NCBI GenBank assembly: GCA_050288705.1
Contig: JBNKEI010000169.1
Coordinates: forward strand, 1-64,000
Length of the DNA: 64,000 nucleotides
Direction: 5' to 3'
Source: JBNKEI01 sp050288705
GTDB taxonomy: Bacteria > Myxococcota > Myxococcia > Myxococcales > UBA5297
The notes under the pieces: model-generated
The model's database searches: none
Told to the model about the DNA's origin: nothing
The model's input: only the letters and a program-made list of their open reading frames with translations
Made by a program: the position numbers and the translations under genes
Shown here: in pieces, positions 26,713 through 35,634 of the stretch
Layout of the letters: each line of letters opens with the position of its first letter
How positions within the stretch are numbered: the stretch's first letter is position 1

Positions 26713-27741
26713 ATGACTACCTATCGAGAAGCCGGCGTCGATATTGAAGAGGGCGACCGACTTGTAGAGCATATTAAGCCTTTAGCCGCTAAAACCTTAC
26801 GTCCAGAAGTATTATCTGGAGTAGGAGGGTTTTCTGGGCTATTCGCCTTGCCACCAAATAAATATCGAGAACCAGTATTGGTGTCTGGCACTGACGGCGT
26901 AGGAACAAAACTGAAATTAGCTTTTCAATCCGGCCATCACGACACTATCGGTATTGATCTAGTAGCTATGAGTGTCAATGACATTGCCGTATGTGGTGCG
27001 GAGCCACTGTTTTTCCTAGACTATTTTGCCACCTCGCGACTGCGAGCCAACGACGCCGCTGAAGTTATCAAAGGAATTGCTGAGGGCTGTCGCCAAGCAG
27101 GATGTACTCTATTAGGAGGTGAAACCGCAGAAATGCCTGGTTTTTACTCGGATGGCGAATATGACCTGGCTGGTTTCGCGGTGGGCGTGGTCGAGCGGTC
27201 CCAGATTATTGATGGAAAAAAAGTCCAAGCCGGAGATGTAATTCTAGGGCTAGAGTCTTCTGGACTACATTCCAATGGTTACTCGCTAGTGCGTAAAATT
27301 TTAGAAGAACGGGCCATTCCGTTAACTTCTTCCCCAATCGGCCTTGACCGACCCCTCCTCGACCTATTGCTTGCCCCTACCAAAATCTATGCCGCGGAGA
27401 TAGCCGCACTACAAAAAAGTGTGGAGATTTTGGCTATCGCCCATATTACCGGGGGTGGAATTCCGGGAAATCTTCCCCGGACTTTACCTCGGGAGACTAG
27501 TGCGCTAGTACACTTAGATTCTTGGTCCCGTTCTCCGCTCTGGAATTACCTAGCTCAACAAGGTTCTGTTTCGCTGAACGAAATGCTATCTACTTTCAAC
27601 CTAGGAATTGGACTTACCGTGGTTGTGCGACCAGAACAGGCGGTTACTGCATTACAAGTTATTCATGAGAGTGGCACGAACGCCTGGAAAATAGGAGAAA
27701 TTGTTTCTGGCGCAGGTGAAGCCAAGGTAAAAATTGTCTAG
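26713..27741 (+). CDS. purM: Phosphoribosylformylglycinamidine cyclo-ligase (AIR synthase)
   Basis: The protein has 342 residues. It begins TYREAGVDIEEGDRLV and has VSGTDGVGTKLK, GIDLVAMSVNDI, LLGGETAEMPG and HITGGGIPGNLPR, all PurM motifs. It makes aminoimidazole ribotide in purine synthesis. It is followed, after a hairpin-rich spacer, by purN, the usual partner gene. Confidence 0.96.
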   Translation: MTTYREAGVDIEEGDRLVEHIKPLAAKTLRPEVLSGVGGFSGLFALPPNKYREPVLVSGTDGVGTKLKLAFQSGHHDTIGIDLVAMSVNDIAVCGAEPLFFLDYFATSRLRANDAAEVIKGIAEGCRQAGCTLLGGETAEMPGFYSDGEYDLAGFAVGVVERSQIIDGKKVQAGDVILGLESSGLHSNGYSLVRKILEERAIPLTSSPIGLDRPLLDLLLAPTKIYAAEIAALQKSVEILAIAHITGGGIPGNLPRTLPRETSALVHLDSWSRSPLWNYLAQQGSVSLNEMLSTFNLGIGLTVVVRPEQAVTALQVIHESGTNAWKIGEIVSGAGEAKVKIV

Positions 27742-27756
27742 CTATCGTTTACCATC

Positions 27757-27791
27757 ACCCTCTCCCCCTCCCAGGAGATGAGGGAGAGGGT
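27757..27791. repeat. Inverted repeat between purM and purN
   Basis: ACCCTCTCCC at 27757-27766 and GGGAGAGGGT at 27782-27791 form a perfect 10-bp stem with a 15-base loop. There is no T run. A similar CTCTCCC/GGGAGAG hairpin lies after the FAD oxidoreductase gene (30107-30136), so this looks like a dispersed palindromic element of the genome. Confidence 0.6.
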
Positions 27792-27830
27792 AATGACATA
27801 ACCCGGTTGCCTTGCTACCCGGTCTGTTTT

Positions 27831-27858
27831 CCCATCTATCTAGCGATGGGGCGCTTTT
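27831..27858 (+). terminator. Terminator-like hairpin in the purN leader
   Basis: CCCATC (27831-27836) pairs with GATGGG (27845-27850) and is followed by GCGCTTTTT. It ends only 10 bases before the purN ATG and overlaps the region of its ribosome site, so it may attenuate purN expression or simply be a leftover 3' end of the purM message. Confidence 0.4.
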
Positions 27859-27868
27859 TGGAGAAAAC

Positions 27869-28513
27869 ATGCTTTCCATAGGTATTCTGGCTAGCGGTAG
27901 GGGCTCCAATCTTCAAGCCATATTAGACGCTTGTCAGCAACAACGTATCCAAGCAGAAGTGGCCCTGGTTCTTTCTAACAACCCGGAAGCGCACGCTTTG
28001 GAACGAGCTGCAAGCATGGGCGTTCCCACTGCACTGCTAGACCATCGAGAATTTGCTACCCGCGACGGATTTGAGCAGGCCGCAGTGGATTGCATGAAAG
28101 CCAAAGGAGTAGAATTAGTGTGCCTAGCTGGCTTCATGCGTCTTCTTTCCGCCACCTTTTTGTCGGCTTTTCCCGGCCGTGTGCTGAACATTCATCCATC
28201 TCTTCTCCCTTCATTCCCAGGGTTGCATGCCCAAACTCAAGCCTTAGCGGCGGGAGTGCGCTTTACTGGCTGTACTGTTCATTTTGTGGATGAAGGGATG
28301 GACACGGGACCAATTCTTATGCAAGCAGTGGTACCGGTTCTCCCTGGCGACAATGAAACCACCCTGAGCGCCCGGATTCTGGAACAAGAGCACCGTGTTT
28401 TCCCAGCAGCCATTGATCTTTTGGCGCAACGAAGGGTACGCATAGAAGGCCGTCAAGTACACGTCGAGGATGTGAAAGGCCCTAGCCTTTGTTTAGTCAA
28501 TCCCTGCTGGTAG
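27869..28513 (+). CDS. purN: Phosphoribosylglycinamide formyltransferase
   Basis: The protein has 214 residues from the ATG at 27869 with GGAG 5 bases before it. It begins SIGILASGRGSNLQAI. The catalytic residues are in NIHPSLLPSFPG (Asn, His) and VDEGMDTGPIL (Asp). It transfers a formyl group from formyl-tetrahydrofolate to GAR in purine synthesis. Confidence 0.95.
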   Translation: MLSIGILASGRGSNLQAILDACQQQRIQAEVALVLSNNPEAHALERAASMGVPTALLDHREFATRDGFEQAAVDCMKAKGVELVCLAGFMRLLSATFLSAFPGRVLNIHPSLLPSFPGLHAQTQALAAGVRFTGCTVHFVDEGMDTGPILMQAVVPVLPGDNETTLSARILEQEHRVFPAAIDLLAQRRVRIEGRQVHVEDVKGPSLCLVNPCW

Positions 28514-28532
28514 AAGAATATGCAAGGACGAG

Positions 28533-30092
28533 ATGATGCCACTGACATCGCCCGCTCCCCCACCAAAAGTTTTTCGTCCCAGCAGTTTAGTTGCTTCTTC
28601 GAAATCTGTCTCTCCATCCCGCCATGTGTACGACGTAATAGTTTTAGGTGGCCAACTGGCAGGAACTGTCGCCGGTGGGATTTTGAGCAAACATGGATTC
28701 CGCGTTCTGCAAGTAAATAATTACGGGCTAGATACTTCTTACGAGCACCAGGGGTATCAGTTTCCTTATGCACCCGCGATTTTCCCCCATTTTCGACGTA
28801 TTCCCGCAGTAGAATCAACATTTGCCGAGCTGGGTATCTCCGTGGAAGTCAATCGCGCCTTGGAGTCTTCAGGCGGAGAAATCCAGTTTCTCTTACCTAA
28901 TCATCGCCTTGATTTTCCTTCGGAAAAAGAAACGAACCGGCGTGCTTCCGAATTGGAGCGCGAGTTTCCTCTCCACAAAGATCGCATTATTGGATTTCTG
29001 GCTTCGCAATCTGCCTGGGTTGAAACCACCCATGCCCTTTTTGGAAGCCACGTATCCTTGTCTCCGAGCAATTTCTTGGAGAAACTAGCAATAAAAAAAT
29101 TCATTTCGACAAATTCTAGCTCTTTCCAACCGATGAACGGTTGGTCAGAGCTAGATGATCTACCTTTGGGGCAAGCAATCCGCGGGCTCTACCCCTTTCT
29201 GGGATATCTCCACGAACCCCAAGTTGGAAGCGTCGGCTGTCAGCGAGTAATGGCTTTGGCGCTACAAGGTGTGTATCGCTTCCCGGAAGGAATTGATGGT
29301 CTTAGAAACATCGTTGCCCGTCGGCTTCAAGACCTTGGCGGCGAACTTCAGGGACACAATTCTGAAAGAACCGTGGTGGAGGAACTTCTTTTTGAGGGTG
29401 GTCACTTTTCCGGCATAAAGCTTGCATCTAGTCCACATGCTTTCCGTGCCAAGTGTTTAATTGCGGGAACTGATTTAGAAAGCCTAGCTGCTCTGGTTTC
29501 GCCAAAAATCAAAAGAACCGGATTCGCGAATCTTTTCCAGGCAATCCAGCCGCGGCGTAGTCTTTTGGCAACCAATCTGGTAGTCAAAGCTGCAGGATTA
29601 CCTCTAGGGCTCAAAGAATTGGCCATGATAATCTCAGATCTTCTGCCAGAGCCGGTTCTCTTAGAAATTGTTCCTGCGCGAAAAGCAGGCGAGAAAATTC
29701 CCGATGAGCGCATTCTAAGCGTAGCAAGCTTTGTCCACAGCAGCGAACACCAAGCCTCGGAAGAAAGACTTGCCACCCTGGTCGCAAAACTTGAGGCCGT
29801 TATCCTTGATCTAGCTCCTTTTCTCACGCCCTACATCGTAACTCGCTCCACCCCTTATTTAGATGCCAAGTTTTTAAAAACCGGCAAGTTTCTCTATCAC
29901 CCTCTTTTAGAAATAGACTCCCCAAGGTATCTAGGGATCTCTGGCCTTCCACATCGAACCCCCTGTAAAAATTTATTTTTGGCTAGCCGGGAAGTACTTC
30001 CCGGGCTAGGAGTCGAAGGCGAAATTTTGGCAGGAGCGCGCACAGCCACTTTAGTGCAAGAATCTCTAAAAAAGTACAATCCCCTGCGTTAG
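28533..30092 (+). CDS. FAD-dependent oxidoreductase (phytoene-desaturase-like)
   Basis: The protein has 519 residues from the first ATG. The dinucleotide-binding motif is VIVLGGQLAGTVAGGILSKH (about residues 35-54), with GLGVEGEILAGA at the C-terminal FAD region. The overall pattern is that of NAD(P)/FAD amine-oxidase/CrtI-like enzymes, but the glycine motif is irregular (GGQLAG instead of GxGxxG) and the substrate is unknown. The first about 30 residues are Ser/Pro-rich and could be non-coding leader. A 54-bp piece of this gene (29351-29404) is copied at 31788-31841. Confidence 0.7.
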   Translation: MMPLTSPAPPPKVFRPSSLVASSKSVSPSRHVYDVIVLGGQLAGTVAGGILSKHGFRVLQVNNYGLDTSYEHQGYQFPYAPAIFPHFRRIPAVESTFAELGISVEVNRALESSGGEIQFLLPNHRLDFPSEKETNRRASELEREFPLHKDRIIGFLASQSAWVETTHALFGSHVSLSPSNFLEKLAIKKFISTNSSSFQPMNGWSELDDLPLGQAIRGLYPFLGYLHEPQVGSVGCQRVMALALQGVYRFPEGIDGLRNIVARRLQDLGGELQGHNSERTVVEELLFEGGHFSGIKLASSPHAFRAKCLIAGTDLESLAALVSPKIKRTGFANLFQAIQPRRSLLATNLVVKAAGLPLGLKELAMIISDLLPEPVLLEIVPARKAGEKIPDERILSVASFVHSSEHQASEERLATLVAKLEAVILDLAPFLTPYIVTRSTPYLDAKFLKTGKFLYHPLLEIDSPRYLGISGLPHRTPCKNLFLASREVLPGLGVEGEILAGARTATLVQESLKKYNPLR

Positions 30093-30106
30093 ATATGACA
30101 GCCGAC

Positions 30107-30136
30107 AATTCTCTCTCCCGATTGAGGGAGAGAATT
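30107..30136. terminator. Hairpin after the FAD oxidoreductase gene
   Basis: CTCTCCC (30113-30119) pairs with GGGAGAG (30126-30132) within AATTCTCTCTCC...GAGAGAATT. It lacks a T run directly behind it and resembles the hairpin at 27757. Confidence 0.45.
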
Positions 30137-30204
30137 CGCTCTAGGTCTAGTTTTTACTCCATGATCATCTCCTGAGAGAACTTTGGAGGCCTCTCAGGCT
30201 CTCA
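30131..30204. repeat. Duplicated 74-bp block, empty-site copy
   Basis: This block (from AGAATTCGCTCTAGGTCTAG to GGCCTCTCAGGCTCTCA) is repeated at 31841-31860 plus 31961-32014, where a 98-bp palindromic element splits it at CTAG. This copy therefore shows the uninterrupted target. Confidence 0.85.
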
Positions 30205-30258
30205 TAGCTCAAGGCTCCAAAACGAGGGAAATTGTCTAAAATATCGCTACCAAACAAT

Positions 30259-31302
30259 TTACCGCTGGCCAAACGTTTGCGTCCAATAGCTCTGGTACTG
30301 AGATGCGCTAACATTTGCGTACCCCACCCCGATTTCATTCGAATTTGCATTAAGAATGTTTCTGCAATGCCCGGAAGAATTCATCCATCCAGCTACTACT
30401 GCTTGGGCACTACTATAACCTGCAGCAATATTTTCTCCGGTTGCGAAGGCAGTGTAATTAGCCTGCGCTATACGATCCCAGGGACTAGAACCATTTAATC
30501 CAGTATGGTTGAAGTAATTTTGATTTCCCATATCCAGACTGTGACAACGAGCAGCCTCGCGAAGGCGAGAGTCCATTACCAATGGCGATGAAGGAGCAAA
30601 CCAAGTACCTCCGCAGTTTCCACCTTGTGCCCGTTGCTGGTTGACTAACGCGACAACCTCATTTTCAAAAGCAACCCATGCTGTTGGCCAGGAAGCGGCA
30701 TTACGGCAATCCAAAGCTGTACCCGGTTGTGGCTCGGGCTCTGGTTGTGGTTCAGGTTCAGGTTCCGGTTCAGGGGAATTTTGCTCGAACGAAGCAACTA
30801 AAGAGACCCCCGAGAAGCTACTATAAGCGCTAACCATAACGTACCAGGTTCCCGATCGTGGTGCATTCACAACTACTGCTTCGTTATTGCCATTAAGATA
30901 GGGTCGGAAATCCCAAATTCTCAGCGTAGGAGCATCGCCATATTTAACATACAAATCGGCATCCCCTGTTCCTCCGGAGATTTTAAATTTCAAATTGGTT
31001 GCATTAGCTGGAACCTTAAACGTATAATTAAACTTTTCTCCTCGTACTCCTGACAAAGGAGAAATAGCAACATTGTTCTGCAGTGGAGTTAAAAAAGAAA
31101 GCCTGCTCTCTATCGACTCAATATCGTCGCTAACTTGCTTCTTTTCTACCGAATTATCTGCAAAAACGTCTTCGCTATCCGCAATAGGCTGTCCATTGCA
31201 ACCAACCACGAGTGTTATAGCACAAAAAACAGTAAGCAAAGTTGCTATGCGTGAAGCTACTTCAGGAACCATACGATTATCAGGTCCATTTATACTTCTC
31301 AT
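30259..31302 (-). CDS. Lipoprotein with PPC domain and CAP/SCP domain
   Basis: The protein has 347 residues from the ATG at 31302, which has AAGGAG upstream (CGAGTA spacer). The longer frame from 31341 is less likely. The lipobox cysteine is about residue 35 (LVVGC). Residues about 75-180 match the bacterial pre-peptidase C-terminal domain (GTGDADLYVKYG, SGTWYVMVSAY). A PEPEPEPQP linker leads to a CAP domain (about 225-347) with HTGLNGSSPWDRI, ATGENIA and WMNSSGHCRNIL, the usual His/Glu cleft residues. It is a secreted or surface protein. The CAP activity is not predictable. Confidence 0.85.
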   Translation of the reverse strand: MRSINGPDNRMVPEVASRIATLLTVFCAITLVVGCNGQPIADSEDVFADNSVEKKQVSDDIESIESRLSFLTPLQNNVAISPLSGVRGEKFNYTFKVPANATNLKFKISGGTGDADLYVKYGDAPTLRIWDFRPYLNGNNEAVVVNAPRSGTWYVMVSAYSSFSGVSLVASFEQNSPEPEPEPEPQPEPEPQPGTALDCRNAASWPTAWVAFENEVVALVNQQRAQGGNCGGTWFAPSSPLVMDSRLREAARCHSLDMGNQNYFNHTGLNGSSPWDRIAQANYTAFATGENIAAGYSSAQAVVAGWMNSSGHCRNILNANSNEIGVGYANVSASQYQSYWTQTFGQR

Positions 31303-31577
31303 TACTCGCTCCTTATCAATTTCGTTTGTTCGTAAAGACAAAAAGCTATCTAGTTATATTCCCTAAACCGGGGAATGCACCACAAAAAAGTCATAAAAGC
31401 ACAATGCATAACGCGTTTCAAGAAAAGAGCACAATTCTTAACCATCGATAGTTTCATCATTTACGAATCGGTTGCAAAATCATGGGCGATCAAACTGATC
31501 GCATTTCGGTTACAGATCGAGACACCATCCATAATCGAATTTTAAATTAGCTAATTAAATAAAAAACTCGGTAAAGC
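31303..31577. other. Intergenic region
   Basis: This A+T-rich DNA lies upstream of the CAP lipoprotein and should hold its promoter. No motif is convincing. Confidence 0.4.
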
Positions 31578-31787
31578 TTATTCTATTTTGGATTTTGCCA
31601 CCGATATACTTAGCTGTTTATGAGCTCTTTTTAGACGAGATTTTACTGCCTCTTTAGTCAGCTTGAATTGGGTAGCTAATTCGTGAATCGAGCGCCCCTC
31701 ACTCCGAAGAAGAAGCAGTTGACGGTTCAAAAACGGCAGTTTTCCAGCCATAGTTCGATGGGGGCATCTCCACATAGCCACGAAATC
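31578..31787 (-). pseudogene. ECF RNA polymerase sigma factor, region 4 remnant
   Basis: About 69 codons remain, containing LNRQLLLLRSEGRSIHELAT and LTKEAVKSRLKRAHKQL, the helix-turn-helix of sigma region 4 (compare the usual EVAEILG..VGTVKSRLHRAR). Region 2 and the start are missing: at 31788 the sequence changes abruptly into a copied fragment of the FAD oxidoreductase gene. The gene was thus broken by recombination at that point. Confidence 0.75.
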
Positions 31788-32014
31788 GGGACACAATTCT
31801 GAAAGAACCGTGGTGGAAGAACTTCTTTTTGAGGGTGGTCAGAATTCGCTCTAGGTCTAGGGCGTGTCCCCATATCCAGCACCACGCCCTCCGTCATTCC
31901 CGATTCCCGCCTTCGCGGGAATGACGGAGCGGCGATGTCGGATATAGGGACATGCCCTAGTTTTTACTCCATGATCATCTCCTGAGAGAACTTTGGAGGC
32001 CTCTCAGGCTCTCA
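31788..32014. repeat. Mosaic of duplicated fragments
   Basis: 31788-31841 copies 29351-29404 inside the FAD oxidoreductase gene (one mismatch in 54 bp). From 31841 the sequence switches to a copy of 30131-30204, interrupted by a 98-bp element. Two pieces that lie about 730 bp apart upstream are thus joined here, and the junction destroys a sigma factor gene. Confidence 0.85.
31860..31957. mobile_element. 98-bp MITE, probably IS630/Tc1-type, TA target duplication in CTAG
   Basis: The terminal inverted repeats are 18 bp with 16 matches (GGGCRTGTCCCYATATCC), flanked by TA on both sides inside CTAG...CTAG. The uninterrupted target (GTCTAGTTTTTAC) is present at 30145-30157. The interior has a REP-like palindrome CGTCATTCCCG...CGGGAATGACG. 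It has no coding capacity, so a transposase elsewhere must have moved it. IS630 is known to insert at CTAG with TA duplication. Confidence 0.85.
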
Positions 32015-32018
32015 GGCT

Positions 32019-32411
32019 CTATCCCCCAGACTCCTCGTGAGCGATCATTCTTCTATTTACCCATATTCCCATCAAATAGGTCACCACAAAAATTGAAGCA
32101 AAAGGAATCCAAGTACCTAAAGGACTTTTAAACATGTCCAAACTTTTATTAACGATTAAGGCCACCAGAAAAAAATCAACAAGAACAGTAAAACCAATAA
32201 ATACCAACGCCGTCATGAGAGGCCTAGTATAATTAAATTTTTTATGATAAGTAAATGACAATATTCCAAAAGCAATAGTTCCACCCACAGCGTGAATAAT
32301 CAAGGCAACCTGCATGGGAAATAGACGCATTCCCACACCCATAAGAGAAGCACAAATAAGCCATCCAATCAATGCAAACAACAAAACAATCGACTTCTTT
32401 TTTAATTCCAT
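32019..32411 (-). CDS. Small integral membrane protein
   Basis: The protein has 130 residues with AGGAG 9 bases before the ATG. Four hydrophobic segments (about 8-27, 36-54, 64-88, 99-117) are seen. I do not recognise the family. It lies 15 bp downstream of the CBM9-LamG lipoprotein gene and may be co-transcribed. The duplicated mosaic directly abuts its stop codon. Confidence 0.7.
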   Translation of the reverse strand: MELKKKSIVLLFALIGWLICASLMGVGMRLFPMQVALIIHAVGGTIAFGILSFTYHKKFNYTRPLMTALVFIGFTVLVDFFLVALIVNKSLDMFKSPLGTWIPFASIFVVTYLMGIWVNRRMIAHEESGG

Positions 32412-32426
32412 GTTATAAGTTCTCCT

Positions 32427-33854
32427 CTATTTACTTTCAACATATCGTTCATACAGTTTCTTTATTTCCGTCCCATCAAGTATATTCGTATAAATACTAA
32501 ACTCATCTATCGACCCGTTCCATCGATAATCTGACCAATACTGCCCAATATATATATTTCCCAAATCTCCCGGGTCGCCAAATTCTTTCTGGTAATGCTG
32601 AGTTTCTCCTTGTTTCTCACCATCGACGAAAAATTCTATTTGTTTTTCTTCATTATCAACAGTCAATACAAAAAAGTGCCACTCATTTGCAGGAAATTTG
32701 TAACCTGATCCAATTATTTCTGTGCTCCCATTTTCTATAACTATATCCCATTCTCCACCCGCAGTTCTGATATGAAACAACTTATCTATCCTGAAATAGG
32801 CGCATGTTATATTTGCATTTCGGCTTTGCAACCAGGCAGAAATGGTATACTTCTGCGATTCAAGCATCAAATCATTTTCCACCAACACATAGTCAGTATC
32901 ACCATTCAACGCTATCGCACTACCCACTTTACCCTTAACAAATACTGGATTCCCATTAGCAGTTCCATCAAGCCCATTTTGCACCTCATCATAGGTATTT
33001 TCAAAACTATAGTGGGCTACCGGAACCGGTTCAACCAATTGCTCGGAAAACACCATCCGCCCCCAATTTTCGGGACCACCGAAGGTGGCGCAATCGCTAG
33101 ACCAGCAGGTATATTCGTTCTCACCGTCATCATTTCTGTCGTTGAGACTCAAGTTAAAACCAAACACCTGGTCTTTGATTGGCACATCGATCTTCCATTT
33201 CGACCATGGTATGGCCATCTCCACAACATACCCTAAATCGGATTTGCCATCGTTCAGCTCTCCATCCAACTTAACGTATGAGGAAAAATCGCTGTCCCAG
33301 GCGAAATCCAGAGAGTCGCCATTACCTTGCAAATCTGCCTGCGTTCCCCTTACCGACACTAAGAACTGGTAGTCATCAATATTCATTTTGGCGCCACCAT
33401 CAAGTTTGGTATCAAACAACAATCCCAGCGAGTCTTCTAACCACAATCGGTCGTCGCGGTATTGGTAAACAGCGTGGAGTGCCGAATCTTCAACTCGGCC
33501 GGCTACGTATAAGGCCTGGTCATCCCACATAAACTGATATGCGCCCTTAGTCCCGCGCTGATTGTCCAGAATGATCTTGCCCGCGCTTCCAAACTCACTG
33601 TTGTTCCCATCAACAACGGCAGCCTTCGTGGCCCTTAGCACCTGATAGGTCTTTGCAGATTCACATATGCCTTGTACGCATGTTTTGCCACTAGGGCAGT
33701 CAGCGTTTTTCTTACATCCCGAGATGCAAACTTCTTCCTTACAGTACGCACCCGATGGACAATCTGCATTTTTCTGGCAGCTAAAAGGAAACTCTTTCTT
33801 GCAAGCTGATAGCCAAGCCACCCCAGCCAAAGCGAGAAAAACGAATTTATTCAT
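32427..33854 (-). CDS. Lipoprotein with two Cys-rich repeats, CBM9-like and LamG-like domains
   Basis: The protein has 475 residues from the ATG at 33854 (GAGG upstream), which is directly followed by a lipoprotein signal ending at cysteine 18 (LSAC). The longer frame from 34016 would place this signal internally. Two CQKNADCPSG..C-type repeats follow. Residues about 85-245 resemble carbohydrate-binding module 9 (WDDQALYVAGRVEDS, then GYVVEMAIPWSKW). Residues about 260-470 form a concanavalin A-like LamG domain (HYSFENTYDEVQNGLDG, SAWLQSRNANI, NEWHFFVLTVDN, YIGQYWSDYRWNGSIDEFSIY). The combination fits carbohydrate binding at the surface. Confidence 0.8.
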   Translation of the reverse strand: MNKFVFLALAGVAWLSACKKEFPFSCQKNADCPSGAYCKEEVCISGCKKNADCPSGKTCVQGICESAKTYQVLRATKAAVVDGNNSEFGSAGKIILDNQRGTKGAYQFMWDDQALYVAGRVEDSALHAVYQYRDDRLWLEDSLGLLFDTKLDGGAKMNIDDYQFLVSVRGTQADLQGNGDSLDFAWDSDFSSYVKLDGELNDGKSDLGYVVEMAIPWSKWKIDVPIKDQVFGFNLSLNDRNDDGENEYTCWSSDCATFGGPENWGRMVFSEQLVEPVPVAHYSFENTYDEVQNGLDGTANGNPVFVKGKVGSAIALNGDTDYVLVENDLMLESQKYTISAWLQSRNANITCAYFRIDKLFHIRTAGGEWDIVIENGSTEIIGSGYKFPANEWHFFVLTVDNEEKQIEFFVDGEKQGETQHYQKEFGDPGDLGNIYIGQYWSDYRWNGSIDEFSIYTNILDGTEIKKLYERYVESK

Positions 33855-34162
33855 AAATAGCCTCTTCATGAACAGCTCAAACTTCATCATGCCCGCTGCA
33901 TTTTCATTAATGAATTCAAAACTGACGCAGCAGGCACAGCCATGGTTAGCAAAAAAAACTTTAGATTGGCAAGAAAATAATAGTACAACACTGAGCGCAA
34001 GTTGTATTTGGAACAACGCATATTAAAAATATTAATATTATTTTTAATTACACCGTAATATAATTTTCATTATGTTGATTCTTGCTGCAAGTAAGTGTAA
34101 GACTTTCAATAGCTCTAGCGCTTGGTATGCTCCAAGGTGGGATATGACAAACGGAGGAAAAA

Positions 34163-35461
34163 ATGCGTAGGATAGTTAGTACATTGTTCGTTATTTTGTC
34201 GATTACGGCAGTATTCTACTGCAGTGGACAGAACACTGAAAGCAAAGACCCTTCTTCTGAAGATCCCACTGATAATCCTGGTGATGGTGGCGATGATGAA
34301 CAGCCAAATGGACAAGAACCGGAGGGAGAACCCGAGGAAGAAGTTATCCCTAGCGTGAAAGGAGTAGAAGCTTTGGGGGTACGATGGGTGGGACGAGTAG
34401 ACACCACTGCTGATAAACCATGTTTTTCCTGGTCAGGCTCTGGCTTTGTAGCCCGGTTTACTGGCACCAACATTACAGTAAAAATTAAAAATGATCGCGA
34501 CATATATTTTCAGCCAGTAATGGATGGAAAACCTTTGGACCGCGTAGAGATGAGGGCAGGAGAAGACACCTATGTGGGAAGAGTTTCTGAGGACAAAGCA
34601 GAACATATTTTTGAATATTATCGAGAAACCGAAGGATATTCTTTCGGAGCCTCGCAATTGTTAGAAATAAAAGTTGAAAATGGGTCATTGTTAGAGCCAC
34701 CCCTTTTTAGTGGACGAACTATTGAAATTGTTGGCGACTCTATCTCCGCAGGGTATGGTAATTTGGGCGAAGAAATACACCCTAATTGGGGAGACGCCAT
34801 AGCACCATGTCGATTTAGCCCATTCACAGAAAGCGCATACGCAACTTACGGGTGGTTGGCAGCAAAAAAACTCAAAGCTGATGCAAGTATATTAGCAGCT
34901 TCTGGATTTGGAATGTACCAGAGCAATCAAGGCTCTACTGAACACGTACTCCCCAAGTTCTATAATCGCATCATTGCAGACAACGAGAACCCTACTTGGA
35001 ATTTTAATGAAAAAGTTAGACCACAAGTAGTTGTAATCAATCTAGGCACTAATGATTTTTATTCTGGAAATAAATGCCCGACAGTGAATGCAGAATATTA
35101 TAAAGAAGCCTATTCAGATTTTATCAATACTATCCGCAAAAATAACTCCCAGGCATGGATATTTTGCACCATCGGACCAATGCTTTCTGATTGGTATCCA
35201 TCCGGTTGCAAAGTTTTAACCAATGTAAAAACACATATACAATCAGTCATTGAAAAACATCAAGCTGATGGCGATGACCGAATTAGTTTTTTAGAGTTCC
35301 ATCCGGAATCTGATCTTTCTGATTGCACTCCCGACTATAAAAGCTGTACCGAAACAACTGGCTGTGACTGGCATCCAAACGTAACTGTTCAACAAAGAAT
35401 GGCGGACATTTTAGTTCAGGCGATCAAACAAAAAGTTCAAGAAAAGAAAATATCTTGGTAA
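34163..35461 (+). CDS. Lipoprotein carbohydrate esterase, CE2-type SGNH hydrolase
   Basis: The protein has 432 residues with GGAGG before the ATG. The lipobox cysteine is 20 (FYCSG). An acidic Pro/Glu/Asp linker of about 40 residues follows. An N-terminal jelly-roll (about 65-175) precedes the SGNH domain with nucleophile in GDSISAGYG, GTNDFY, and the histidine in CDWHPN. The jelly-roll plus SGNH layout is that of CE2 acetylxylan esterases. It is divergent from the CBM9-LamG gene. Confidence 0.85.
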   Translation: MRRIVSTLFVILSITAVFYCSGQNTESKDPSSEDPTDNPGDGGDDEQPNGQEPEGEPEEEVIPSVKGVEALGVRWVGRVDTTADKPCFSWSGSGFVARFTGTNITVKIKNDRDIYFQPVMDGKPLDRVEMRAGEDTYVGRVSEDKAEHIFEYYRETEGYSFGASQLLEIKVENGSLLEPPLFSGRTIEIVGDSISAGYGNLGEEIHPNWGDAIAPCRFSPFTESAYATYGWLAAKKLKADASILAASGFGMYQSNQGSTEHVLPKFYNRIIADNENPTWNFNEKVRPQVVVINLGTNDFYSGNKCPTVNAEYYKEAYSDFINTIRKNNSQAWIFCTIGPMLSDWYPSGCKVLTNVKTHIQSVIEKHQADGDDRISFLEFHPESDLSDCTPDYKSCTETTGCDWHPNVTVQQRMADILVQAIKQKVQEKKISW

Positions 35462-35634
35462 ACTATCAATTTTACCTGCCATACACTCAACTCAATCTCC
35501 CTACATGAGCGGAGCATCCAAAAAACAAAAGCTTGCAAAAAATAGAATTGACAATCAATTTCCCACAAACCATCGGGGAGAGTAAACTACCGGTTTTTTT
35601 GGCTAGCGGCGCCACATTTCAAAAAGAGAGACTT

